From contig NC_045130.1 in the NCBI RefSeq assembly GCF_007655135.1, forward strand, positions 868,001 through 932,000: a stretch of 64,000 bases of DNA, written 5' to 3'. The stretch is from Punica granatum (taxonomy: Eukaryota; Streptophyta; Magnoliopsida; Myrtales; Lythraceae). The notes below the pieces were generated by a model, which worked only from the letters and a program-made list of their open reading frames with translations, was not told where the DNA came from and did not search any database. Below, one piece after another: positions 1-12,224 of the stretch (positions are counted from its first letter, which is position 1; each line of letters starts with the position of its first letter). The translations under genes were made by a program, and so were the position numbers.

Positions 1-1341
1 TTCACACCCTTAACTTTGCATTATGTTCCATCCAGACCGGCCCATATTTGTCATGGGAGTCCGATAATAGAAGTGGGCCCAACTGAATCCCAGGTCAGAC
101 CCGGAGCAAAGATCCACCGTCCAAATTCGCTGGGCGAAAAGTCAAAATAAATATCATCAACGGTACGGCAGCGCAGCTCGAAGAAGAAGGAAGAGGAACA
201 GAGATACAAGAAGAAGAAGAAGAAGAAGAAGAAAAAGACGTTCTTCGTCTTCATTCATCCTCCATTGCTCTCTAGTCCTTCCTTCACGCAAGACAAGAGC
301 TCCGTTGTCTTCGTCGTCCAGCTCAATTGAACCTTCTTACGAAGGTAATATTCATCTTCATCAACCGGTTTCCTCCATTGCTGGAGCCTATGATTGCTCC
401 TTAGCTCGTTTCATATTTCACGACGCATTGTAGTACGATTTTTTTTTTTGGCTTAAAATCATGATAATCCTTCTCTTTAATTGTGCATGCTTAATGATGT
501 CTTAATGTGTTCTGCGTGCTGGAGATGAGCTTTTGTTCAAGGATACTTGAGTATGAAGTACACGAGATGTTAGAGTTCTTGATCAAATTTAACCGCTGAG
601 GTGACTTTCGGTTGTTGCGTTTTTGATTAAACGCGGTTGAATCGTGAAAATCAAAATGCAGAGGTCACAAAGGAGGATTTATCTGTTTGTTAGATAGGCA
701 ACTGGCAAACGTTGGAAGTTTCTGCTTTAGGAGTTGGATATATATATATATATATATATATTATATAGGTTCATGTCCAATGATTAGGCTAGCAGATTTA
801 TCAATATATTAAAGTTACTGAAATTTCCGTGTCCTTCATAGCGATACCTGATATTCTAATCTCCCATTGAAGAGCGAATGCGATATATGATTTGTTTTGT
901 TACAATACGTTTGTGAGGAGACATGATCCTTTTCTATCGAAGTGGAAAACGTTATAATCTTTTCAAGATATATGCTTCTGATATGAAATGCATTAGCAGC
1001 TTTTCAGTTTTCCGTTTTGCAACTGATCATATCTATTGGTCGTAAATACTGAAACCTGAATAAGGATTGCAACTGAAGATTTCTTAATTTTCTGCTCTCT
1101 CTCTCTCTCTCTCTCTGTTTCTCCCTCAATATATGGCTCTTTGATGCTGTCTTCTATGCTTTCTTCTGGTTTCTTTGCTATGGTCTATTTGTTTATTGAC
1201 TGCCAATGTCAGAATTCATGCTTTGCATCTTTCTTCAAAAAAAAAAAAAACAGGCGTTTAATAGCCCAGAGCTTTGGGACAAACAACTTCTCTGGGGTTG
1301 TTTCTGGACAGAGTATGGGTAATAAGAGTACCTGATCACCA
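1..1341 (+). promoter_or_regulatory. 5' flank and probable intron-containing 5' leader of DGD2
   Basis: No coding region is recognised here. A GAA-rich tract at about 200-235 is followed by pyrimidine-rich sequence, and a good donor-like site (GAAG|GTAATA) lies near 345. A possible acceptor (GGACAG) sits at about 1312, just before the DGD2 start codon, so a 5'-UTR exon near 200-345 and an intron of about 960 bp are plausible. The stretch also holds a (TA)n microsatellite at 739-761 and a (CT)n tract at about 1095-1118. The leader structure is inferred only from splice-like motifs; full-length cDNA would settle it. Confidence 0.4.
739..761. repeat. (TA)n microsatellite
   Basis: Uninterrupted TA dinucleotide run in the DGD2 leader or upstream region. 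Similar runs occur at 17430-17454, 28914-28934, 31544-31567, 31879-31904, 32945-32966, 34443-34463 and 62895-62918. Confidence 0.9.
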
Positions 1342-3629
1342 ATGGAAAGAAAGCAGCATATTGCAATTTTTACCACTGCAAGCTTACCATGGATGACTGG
1401 AACAGCTGTAAACCCACTCTTCCGAGCTGCCTATCTCTCGAAAGATGGACAAAGAAATGTCACTTTGGTGATTCCTTGGTTGTCCTTGGAAAACCAAGGG
1501 TTAGTGTATCCGAACAATATCACATTCAAGTCCCCCGCAGAGCATGAGCAATATGTCTGTCAGTGGCTTGAGGAGAGAATTCCGTTCAAGTCTACTTTTG
1601 CTATACGATTTTATCCTGGAAAGGTATCTTTTATTCTCTCTCTCTCTCTCTCTAGTATCTCAAAAAATGCGCTTCATGATTATGAGGTTAATGAACATTT
1701 ATAGTACCTGTGTCAGAGTGCCAAACAGAAATTCAGCCACCATGTTGGAGCATTTCGGGTACTTTTTGAATTTCTCCTTTATCTTACAAAGACTTGTTTG
1801 TGGTGCAGTTTGCCACAGACAAGAGGAGCATTCTTCCTGTTGGAGATATTTCAGAAATCATTTCAGATGAAGAGGCAGACATTGCAGTCCTTGAAGAGCC
1901 AGAGCATCTAACGTGGTACCATCATGGGAAGAGATGGAAGAGCAAATTCCGTCTTGTCATCGGGATTATTCACACAAATTACTTGGAATATGTTAAGAGA
2001 GAAAAGAACGGACGCATTCAAGCATTTCTTCTCAAACATGTTAATAGCTGGGTTGTTGGTATATACTGCCACAAGGTACTCAACGAAGTAAACCTTTTTC
2101 TTTCCCCCACTTCCTCTGTGTGGAGTTGGGGACAAATTAAGTATGAGACAAATGCGTAGGTGTTAGTCTTCCAGTCCATTTGAGAAGGAAGTTTAAACTG
2201 AGCTGCATCTTGTATTTGTGGTTCTACATATTAAGAAGATATATGCTGTTATTAAATGAATTCTACTATCTTAAATTGTTGGATCTGCTTGTTCCAGTAC
2301 TGCATTTACATTTGTTACACTCCGACTTTACTTTCTTAGTAGGTTTTCTTTGTACTTATGTGCAGGTAATCAGATTATCTGCTGCCACTCAGGAGTATCC
2401 AAATTCAATCATCTGCAATGTGCACGGAGTTAATCCCAAATTTCTTGATATTGGAAAGAAGAAGATGGAGCAACAACAAGACGGTAAACAGGCTTTCAGC
2501 AAAAGCGCCTATTACATTGGGAAGATGATCTGGAGCAAAGGCTACCAGGAACTACTTAAACTTCTGAAAGATCACCAGAAGGAGCTGCAGGGCCTTGAGA
2601 TTGATCTATATGGGAATGGGGAGGATTCTGATGAAGTTCGGGAAGCCGCAAAAAAGTTGGAATTAGTAGTCAGAGTTTTCCCTGGGCGAGATCATACTGA
2701 TCCTATATTCCATGAGTAAGTACTTAGTTGTTCTTACTACCAAGTACGTATGATTTATAAGATCTATAAATCATTCGAACTTGATACCATGTAATTGATT
2801 GCAATCACCACTACCCATTCAACTAGCTAAATCCAATGAGAACTCGCCGATTTATTACTTTTGACAAATCCAATAATTTGCATTAATCAGGAAATATTTT
2901 GATGCATTCTATTTGCTACCTTAAAGGGCATGTGCTAGAAGGACCCCCAATGAGAGCCTGACTTAACCATTTCCTGCATCAAGTTGATAATTTTGTCATG
3001 AAGAATATTTTTTCAGTCGAGGGGATTTCGCTTCCATTATATTGTGAAACACATGCTGGGCTTACATTCAACTAAGTTTTCCCTGCTTCTTGTTATCTTT
3101 CAGCAATAAATTGTTCCTAAACCCGAGCACCACCGATGTGGTCTGCACCACCACCGCTGAAGCTCTGGCCATGGGGAAACTCGTAGTCTGCGCCAACCAC
3201 CTATCAAATGAATTTTTCAAGCGATTCCCGAATTGCCGAATTTACAATGACAACAAGAAAGACTTTGTGGAGACGATTCAGAAGGCACTTGTGGAAGAGC
3301 CTGCTCAAATGACTGAAACCCTCAGATACGAGCTCTCGTGGGAAGCAGCCACAGAACGGTTCCTTAAGGCTGCTCAGTTGGATCAGGCAGCATCTACTAG
3401 TGATAGAATGGGAAGAGCTCCTTCCAAGAAGTTCATGTCCACCTCTCTAAGTCTTAAGCAAAACATGGAGGATGCTTCAGCTTATTTACACTACTTGGCT
3501 TCTGGGTCTGAAATATCTCGGAGAGCATTTGGAGCAATTCCGGGGAGCTTGGAACCAGATGAAGAGCTGTGTAACGAGCTTGCATTGCCGAAACCTAAGT
3601 CTCTTGGAAGACAGGGTTCAAGGAATTAA
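1342..3629 (+). CDS. DGD2: Digalactosyldiacylglycerol synthase 2 (DGD2)
   Basis: Glycosyltransferase that transfers galactose from UDP-galactose to monogalactosyldiacylglycerol, making the chloroplast lipid DGDG; DGD2 acts at the outer envelope, mainly under phosphate limitation. Four exons: 1342-1623, 1809-2075, 2366-2715, 3104-3629, with GT-AG junctions, giving 474 residues, close to the roughly 473 of Arabidopsis DGD2. The start [17 protein letters not shown] matches the family N-terminus; as expected for DGD2 there is no long N-terminal extension like that of DGD1. The C-terminal half carries the GT4-type nucleotide-sugar region with [21 protein letters not shown] (read to A17) in the last exon, including the E-x7-E type region, and the family tail [16 protein letters not shown]. 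The next gene downstream is the MBD-like gene on the same strand. Confidence 0.95.
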
Positions 3630-6203
3630 ATGGGAAATATACTACTTAGTTGGAATTGATTGGACATTGTCTCGTCGACCATGCTTACTCCATGTACATT
3701 TATTTGAATGATGAATCTAACAGAATGAGGGAGTTATCGTTTTGCTGGGTTCTGATTTATTTTGATTGGCGAAAACTCCTCCTGTCGACCAGGTATAATC
3801 ATATCACAAATGTATTGTATGCATAAAATTAGTTCTTTAGAATCGATGCTTAATGTGCTGTATGGAAATGTATAAAAAGTGGATAAGGAAAACAAGCCTT
3901 CTAGCTTCCATCTTCTTATACGTTATATAGTTTTCTTGCTCACATATGATATATACACCTTATATTTTCTCCCTTAGATTTGGGATTATAAAAGGTTATG
4001 TAAGTCCTTTTGGGTTGTAAATTTTTGCAGAAAAGCTTGATGCTTGAATTATTAATTAGACACCAGCCATTGATGAGATTATTGCGATGATTTTATCACG
4101 ATGTAATTGCGTGCCTTGTGTTGGCTTCTTATCATATGATAACCATACACTTGCATCTGTTGGATTAAATTGTGGTTCAACATAGTTGTTGCATCAGGCA
4201 ATGGAGAAGACGTTGCAAGTCTCAGGAAACTTGTCATGTGAATCATAGCTTAGCTTCTGCTTCTGTTTGGCTGCTGAGATCTCAAATTTGAAGGGTTTAG
4301 TGTTTTTCATCTCTGATTATGCGCTGAAGTACTATCATCGGTGGAGGCGGTTGAGCTTGAATTGATGATATAATCAAATGCAATATTATGACGACGGTGC
4401 TGAACATATATGTTGGACCAACTATGGCAACATATTTTCTTATATTTATTATGGCATATTAGCGAATATAAGTATATACATAAGGTGAAAATATCTGAAA
4501 GTGACAATTTTCAGGTGGCATTGCCTTACAATGTTAGAGCTAAGTTTGTCTATCAAATTGGTCACTTTTCCACTAGTAAGAAGCAATTTTATGATTGATT
4601 GCAGTTGATCAAAAAGCATCATGGTGCCAGTGCAAATTTTCTGAGTGCATGCTCCCAAATGTTTGTTTTACCTCTCCCTTTTCATTCCAGTTGGGTGACT
4701 GTAAGTTTTACCCAATGTTTTTCTCTGTGTATATTTCTCCTAAATGTGAATCAGATGTTCTTTTTCATGGCAACCTTAAGGCTGGGTCCTTCTTACTTCT
4801 GTATATTGCATGTGAGACATATTTCTGCAAGCAATTTGTTGATCGACATTCTGTTGAATTGGGTTTCTTCTGAAGTTGATGATGGATATATTTGGTGCTG
4901 CAAAGATTTCAGTTCTTATAAGAAATTGGTATAGCACTATTAGAGAGATTATGTGCGGAAGAGCAAGCAAAGCCGATTGGTTTGCAATCAAGGTCAACAT
5001 TCTGGGATTATTGTTGAACATCTGTTCTCTATTCAAGAGTTAGCTTATGTCTCCTCTGAGTTGTTTCGATTGTCTATCATTTTCTTCATCCTTTCAGGGA
5101 TGAGATTTTCCAAAAGATTTAGCGAGAATAATCTGTTGAAAGCGTGGTCAAAAGTACGGGCGATTTGGTGATTAGCAATTTAGCTTTGTTATCAATATCT
5201 AGCAAACTTTACAGGTATTTGTCTAATGCTTTATGCATATTTCTTTGCTATTTTTCATATCTCCCGCTGTTGCAGTCATTTTTACTTTGTGGCAATATGA
5301 TGAACAAGGAAAAGAGAACTTTAATGTCTAGATGGGTTTACCCTCGAAAGGACCAGAGGATCAGCAAGGTTCAAAAACTAATACATTCTCATGCAGTTGG
5401 GATCCCACTTCCCTTTTTAATTCCTCCTAAGCAGCTATAAGGTCTTGCTGATAGAGCTCTTGATAGTTCAGGGGACATTGAGTGGCCAAAGTGCTGGAAT
5501 TGCCACTCATGTTCATTGGATTTTATCATTGCTGGAAGGTATAACATCAAAATTTGTGGTGCTCGTAGTTTGGGCTGTGACTTCCAGCAACTTGTTTAAC
5601 CAAGTATTAACAATGGGAGAAGGGGGAAATCTATATGTTATCATAATCCTTCTGGTCCTTTTTTATCTAGAGCAGACATATCAACTGGAATTTGACCAAT
5701 CTGTTTGGATCCATTCTGTGCTAATTCTATGTTAGTTCAGAGCAGCATGGCCGTTTTCTCCCTGATCTGGAACTGCTTTAAGGTAACTCGATCCTGCTAT
5801 TCTTTTCTTCAGGGGCTTGCGACTGTTGTATCGTGACCGGGGAGCATCTTGTTATATTCGTTCGCAACCCACATGACCTATTTGTTGGAGACTGATTTGG
5901 ATATTCACATTATTCCATGCTCTTGTGAGGACTATTTAGTCGGCGTCCATTATGGTAATCCCTTAAATGAGTTTTCTTAATTTTCTAGCTGTGAAGTTAT
6001 CGAAATATTCATGCCAACTCATTTGTCTCCGATTTTTCAACTAGATATTTAGGCAGTATTATTAATTTTGAGATATATAATAGAGAGGATAAATGTATAC
6101 TATGCTGCTCCTTTAGAAGGCACGTTTCGGCTTTCCTTTTGAAACGCTTAAGGGGAGATTAAACACGTGGTGGGGAGGTGTTTTCTCTTTTATTTTTCAT
6201 CAG
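3630..6203. other. DGD2 3' region and unexplained spacer before the MBD-like gene
   Basis: About 2.6 kb with no gene I can support. The first 450 bp or so should hold the DGD2 3'UTR. The stretch 5300-5560 has two short open segments bounded by splice-like sites (an ATG-led segment ending in ATCAGCAAG|GT near 5369, and one ending in GCTGGAAG|GT near 5539) that could be 5' exons or leader exons of the downstream MBD-like gene, but I could not join them convincingly to it. Confidence 0.4.
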
Positions 6204-9200
6204 ATGCCTCAACGCCGGTGAAAATTTCAGGCCAGAATCTTTTCCGATAGAGAAAGTGTGTGGATATCTGGAGCACTGCAGCAGCCAATCAGTCCTTTCT
6301 CTGGCTATGGCTGATTGTAGAGGACGAATGATTCCCAAGGGCTGGACTGTTGTGAATAAAGTCCAGGATAAATCTAATTACTCGGTACTCCGATACCCTA
6401 ATTCTGCTTCATCTGTGTTCTTTGAGTTCTTTTCTTTATTATTTCTTGTACATCATTGATTACACTTCACATTTAATCAGGTTCGACACTATTTTGGTTG
6501 ATCTCATATGGCTGGCTCAGCTGTTGCTTCTGCCATTGTTTCTAGCCTCTTAATTATGCATGCAGCCTTAAAGATTGGAGCATAACTGGAATTTTATGTG
6601 TTATGGAATCCAGACCCATTTAGGAAGATTTGCTCCACTTCTCAATTAACAAAGTTGAACTGGCACAAGTAATAATTTCCATTGTAGCTGATATCCTTTT
6701 GCAGAATAAAGCCCGTCTAGCATCTTCCTAACCTGGTCTACTTATGATGATTTAGTGTGTACTTTTCAAGAGGTAGAAGTATAGTATGGTAGAACAATCT
6801 AATCTCTCATTAAATGAAAGCAGATAATGAAAGGAGTGAATCCGAGTCCTTTTCTGATCTAATTATTTTCATGGACTTCTCTGAAAATTGCTCCATTGTT
6901 GACATGAGTGTTTAATTTTTCAGCAACCAATTTTCCCTATTTGATGAAGCTTACTGGTTGCAAATTTCAACTTCTTTATTAATGAGCCTTATATGGAAGT
7001 TGTCGAAACTAGTCATGAATAATTTTCAACTTCAAATCCCTTTGTTGCCTGCCGGCTTGCTTGGTTAGATGGAACACTGCGAGATGTTGTAAGCTCTGTG
7101 TTTTGAACACTACATGTGGAGATTGTGGACGACAATAATCTAATGAGTTGACTTCTGTTTAATTTACTGGTGAGAGCTCTTTCAGATTTGCTTTCATCAT
7201 ACAAAGGGTGGTAGAGCTGATAATGTGAACTATGGAGAAAGGAGTTTGGTCACGTGCCCGTATAATGCTTTACACAGCTATCTCGAAATTGGGTTATTTC
7301 AGTCGAGAGGACAAATTCTGCTTATAGGATCATGTTGATTGTCATCTGATTCTGTATTTTGGTTACTACTCTTACTTGATAATTCCAATTGCAGCATTAC
7401 CTCTGTCCTGCCACAGGGCAGCACTTCTATACCTATGAAGATATGATGCGCTACGTGACTTATGCTAAATTGTGGGAGCTTTCCATATATGCCCCGGTGA
7501 GTCAGAACATGTTCCATATCTGCAATAAATACTGACAATCAATTCCACACAGAGAGAGTTAGGCGCACATGACGAGCTCTTTTAAGTGATACGGGAGATT
7601 AGAAAAAAGGTTGTTGGGGGGGGGGGGAGGAATCGAAACTTAAAATTAATGCATACAACTCTTATGTACTTGGTGGAATCCGATCTGTATTCACCTCTTG
7701 CAGCACTCTTATTATCTGTGAGCAAGCATATCATTTCTAAAGGATTATTGTGTTTTGCTGTTAAATTTCATATAGCTAATCTTCACTTATAGAAATATTA
7801 TGTTGCCTCACGTGTGAGGATGTTGCTTGTAGTTGAAGTAGAGGAAATGACCAGAACATGATACAGAATCTCTGTTACCTGTCAAATGAAATTGGTTCAG
7901 TACAAGAGAAGAATTCATCCCTATTTACTTTTCCAAGTAAACATGAATCGCAATCCCTTGAACTAAGGACCTATGATTATTTGTAGACAGATATAGGCAA
8001 TCTGATACTGCCTAATGGTTTCTGTATTTGTATGGTCTTGAAGATGGGCATTCAGTTTCTCTGTAGGAGGGTGGCTGGATTTAGTATCTACCTTGAAATT
8101 TAATTATATAAGGGTCCACGCACTGAAAAATGAACTGAGGCCTAAAGTTCCTAACATGCTGCAGAAAGTAATTCTGTTCTATTTTTATGAGCTGCAGCAT
8201 AAGTGGCAGCTTTGTGATGATAAACAATTTCTTCATCCCTATGCAGGACTTTGAGGCCAAAAGAAAGGGGAAACCTCGGAACAAGCATTTGGGCAAGCAG
8301 AGCTCCAAATCTGCAATGAAAGAGAAACATCCTGCTGCACCACCAAAAAAAAGAGCCCGACCCGGCCTGCTTCCTGTGAAGCCCAATTTCTCAGGTCAGT
8401 ACTCAAAATTAGTGGCTGCCTCAGAGGCTAAGTAAAGCTGCTGCAGCATCTTTTGACTATTAATTGCCCGACAACTTCCATGGACAAGTTTCATGTAAAC
8501 TGATGTTATACTCTGCAATTTAGCCTTCCTCTTTTTTAAGCCATAGAGTCCTTGATGCAGGTTATCATTGGTGTAGGTTCACGTACATTAAGTCTTCACT
8601 TGAGATCATTATTCTCACTCAAATTCATGGCTTTCTCCATCCTCCTCCTGAAGTGGGAGAAGAGACCATCTCATACTTTTATAGCCCATTGTTGTATACA
8701 GAATCCCATATAGATGGTGCTTTCTTTGAGCTTCAAAGACCGTGATTGTCCTTTTTTCCAGCGGATGATGATGATATGAACCTTGGCTTAACTTGTATGA
8801 CTGACAAGGAGAATCAAGCTGGTGAAAACAGCACGGATTCGGATTCTGACCCAGATGATCTGCCTTATGAGAAGATAGGCAAGCAGAGCTCTAAGTCAGC
8901 AATGGAACAGAAACATCCTGCTGCACCTCCAAAAAAAAAAGCCCGGCCCGGCCTGTGTCCTGTGAAGCCGAAATTCTCTGGTCAGTAGTACTCAAAATTA
9001 GTGGCTGCCCTGGTGACTAAGGTTGTGTTTGATAACAACTTAATCAATTAAGTACTTAAAAGTTAGTTATAATGGGAAATGAATGGGAGGAAGAGAAAAG
9101 AGGAAAGATAAGTGTCCAATCTACTCAATCATTTAGCAAAATACCTAAGAAATAAAAATTGACTTGGTAAAGCTGCTGAAGCATGTCTTGACGATTCATT

Positions 9201-12200
9201 GCCTGCTTTCTTTCATGTACAAGTTTCATGTAAACTGATGTTATACTCTGCAATCCAGCCTTCCTCTTTTTAAGCCATATAGTCCTCGATGCAGGTTACC
9301 ATTGGTGTAAGTTCACGTGCATGGTTTGGGCTGAACTTGTATTGATTAGGGTTGCATTAATTCTTCACTCGAGATCGTTATTTGATTTACTCACTCATGG
9401 CTCTCTCCATCCTCCTCTTGAAGTGGGAGAGGATACCATCGCATTAGCTCTCTCAGGCTAGTGGTAATTCAAAGTGGCATATGGATAAAAATTGTTTGAG
9501 CTTCAAAGATTTCCCTTTTTTTCAGCTGAAGATGATGATGATATGAGCCTCGGCTTAACTGGGATGACCGACAAGGAGGACCAAGCTAGCGAAAACAGCT
9601 CGGATTCGGATACCGACCCTGATGATCCGCCTTATGAGACAACAGGCAAGCAGAGCTCTAGGTCTGCAATGAGACGGAAACATCCTGTTGCACCACCAAA
9701 GAAGCAAGCCCGATCTGACCTGCCTCCTGTGAAGCCAAAATTCTCAGGTCAGTGCTCAAAATTAGTGGCTGTCCTGGCGACTAAGTAAAGCTGCTGAAGC
9801 GTTTTGACAATTCATTGCCCGATGTTATACTCTGCAATCCAGCCTTCCCCTTTTTAAGCGATATAGTCATTGATGCAGGTTACCATTGGTGTAATTTCAC
9901 ACGCACAGTTTGGCTTGAACTTGTATTGAATCAGTTTATTAGACTTGCATTAATTCTTCACTCAAGATCGTTACTTGATTCACTCACTCATGACTCTCTC
10001 CATCCTCCTCTTGAAGTGGGAGAGGAGACCATCTTATAAGCTCTCTCAGGCTAGTGGTGATTCAAAGTGACATATAGATAGAGCCTTGTTTGAGGTTTCA
10101 GAGATTTCCCTTTTTTCAGCTGAAGATGATGATATGAGCCTTGGCTTATCTTGGATGACCTACAAGGAGGACCAAGCTAGGGAAAACAGCTCGGATTCAG
10201 ATTCCGACCCAGATGATCCGCCTTATGAGACAGCGGCCAAGCAGAGCTTTAAATCTTCAATGAAACAGAAACATCCTGCTGCACCACCAAAAAAACGAGC
10301 CCGGCCTGACCTGCTTCCTGTGAAGCCCAACTTTTCAGGTCAGTGTTCAAACTTTAGTGGCTGCCCTAGTGACTAGTAGCTGCTGAAGCATGTTTTGATG
10401 ATTCGTTGCCCGATAACTTCTTTCATGGACAAGTTTATTGTAAACTGATGTTATGCTCTGCAATTCAGCTTTGCTCTTTTCAAGCCATAGAGTCATTGAT
10501 GCAGGTTATCATTGGTGTAAGCTCATCCGCACAGTTTGGGCTTGAACTTGTATTGATTAGGCTTGCATTAATTCTTCACTCTAGATCGTTATTTGATTCA
10601 TTCACTAATGACTCTCTCCATCCTCCTCTTGAAGTGGGAGAGGAGACCATCTTATAGGCTACTGCTAATTCAAAGTGACATAGATAGAGCTTTGTTTGAG
10701 CTTCAAAGATCTCCCTTTTTTTCAGCTGAAGATGATGATATGAGCCTCGGCTTAACTTGGATTATCGACAAGGAGGACCATGCTAGCGAAAACAGCTCAG
10801 ATTCAGATTCCGATCCGGATGATCCACCTTACGAGACAACAGCCAAGCGGAGCTTGAAATCTGCAATGAAACAGAAACATCCTGCTGCACCACCAAAAAA
10901 AGGAGCCCGACCTGACCTGCTTCCTGTGAAGCCCAAACTCTCGGGTCAGTGCTCAAATTTAGTGGCTGCCCTGGTGACTAAGTAAAGCTGCTGAAGCATG
11001 GTTTGAAGATTCATTGCCCGATAACTTCTCTGATGGACAAGTTTATTGTAAACTGATATTATACTCTGAAATTCTGCTTTGCTCTTCTCAAGCCATAGAG
11101 TCATTGATGCAGGTTATCACTGGCGTAATTTCACACGAAAGCTTGGCTTGAACTTGTATTGATTAGGCTTGCATTCATCCTTCACTCGAGATCGTTATTT
11201 GAGTCATTCACTAATGTCTCTCTCCATCCTCCTCTTGAAGGGGAAGGGGAGACCATTTTATAAACTCACTCAGGCTAAGTGCTAATTCAAAGTGGCATAT
11301 AGATAGAGCTTTGTTTGAGGTTCAAAGATTTCCCCTTTTTTTCAGATGAAGATAATGATATGAGCCTCAGCTTAACTTGGATGGCGGACAAGGAGGATCA
11401 AGCTAGTGAAAACAGCTCGGATTCAGATTCCGACTCAGATGATCCTCCTTATGAGACAACGGCTAAGCGGAGATTTAAATCTGCAGTGAAACAGAAACAT
11501 CGTGCTGCACCACCAAAAAAAAGAGCCCGGCCTGACCTGCTTCCTGTGAAGCCCAATTTCTCAGGTCAGTGCTCAGAATTAGTGGCTGCCCTGGTGACTA
11601 AGTAAAGCTGCTGAAGCATGTTTTTATGATTCATTGCCGAGAACTTTCATGAATAAGTTTTTTGTAAACTGATGTTGTACTCTGCAATTCAGCCTTCCTT
11701 TTTTTCAAGCCATAGAGTCATTGATGCAGATTATGATTACTGTAAGTTCACACGCATAGTTTGGGCTTGAACTTGTATTGATTAGGCTTGCATTAATTCT
11801 TCACTCGAGATCGTTATTTGATTCGCTCACTTTTGGCTCTCTCCATCCTCTTGAAGTTTGAGAGGAGACCATCTTATAAGCTCTCTCAGGCTAGTGCTAA
11901 TTCAAAGTGGTATCTAGATAGAGCTCTGTTTGTGCTTCAAAGACCGTATTTCTTACTCTCTCTTTTTTTTCAGCCGAATATGATGATATGAGCCCCGGCA
12001 TAACTCGGATGACCAACAAGGAGGACCGAGCTGGCGAAAACAGCTCAGATTCAGATTCAGAATCTGACCCGGATGATCCGCCTTATGACCCTCGGATTGA
12101 AGCAACAAGCAGTAGCCGGATCCGCTCAGAACCAGACTCTCCAAAGATCATTCTGTACGAGAGGAGGAGCAAACTTAAGAAGCGAGTTGGCGGTCGAAAT

Positions 12201-12224
12201 CTCGTGAAAATTGGGAGGCAGTAG
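6204..12224 (+). CDS. Methyl-CpG-binding-domain-like protein with tandemly duplicated exons
   Basis: Nine exons can be joined in one frame: 6204-6384, 7395-7496, 8247-8394, 8762-8980, 9526-9747, 10120-10338, 10726-10944, 11346-11564, 11974-12224 (592 residues after the first split codon). The first two exons read IPKGWTVVNKVQDKSNYS then HYLCPATGQHFYTYEDMMRY, which fits an MBD fold (GW near the start, tyrosine-rich strand, CPxxG, then an edge helix). The rest is low-complexity: repeated acidic Ser/Asp segments (SSDSDSDPDDPPYE) alternating with basic segments (PPKKRARP) that resemble nuclear localisation signals. The N-terminus is unsettled: an in-frame ATG lies at 6307 just before the MBD, but the frame stays open upstream to the acceptor at 6203, so more 5' exons may exist. 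Likely a nuclear chromatin protein; whether it binds methyl-CpG cannot be told from sequence. Confidence 0.7.
8292..12090 (+). repeat. Tandem array of about 0.6-kb exon-plus-intron units
   Basis: Junction points inside the exons recur at about 8292, 8878, 9645, 10236, 10842, 11461 and (last, degenerate) about 12088, giving units of roughly 585-630 bp, one enlarged to about 767 bp by an insertion. Both exon and intron sequence repeat: each intron has the same words (AAGCTGCTGAAGCATG, GATGTTATACTCTGCAAT, TCTCTCCATCCTCCTCTTGA). Five internal exons are 219, 222, 219, 219 and 219 nt, all phase 1-1, so any number can be kept without changing frame. Confidence 0.93.
9019..9170. mobile_element. Possible MITE insertion in one repeat unit of the MBD-like gene
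   Basis: Only the second unit has about 150 extra bases, lying between CTGGTGACTAAG and GTAAAGCTGCTGAAG, which are contiguous in the sister units. The insert begins GTTGTGTTTGATAACAACTT and is AT-rich. Clean terminal repeats or a target duplication are not obvious, so the class is open. Confidence 0.5.
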
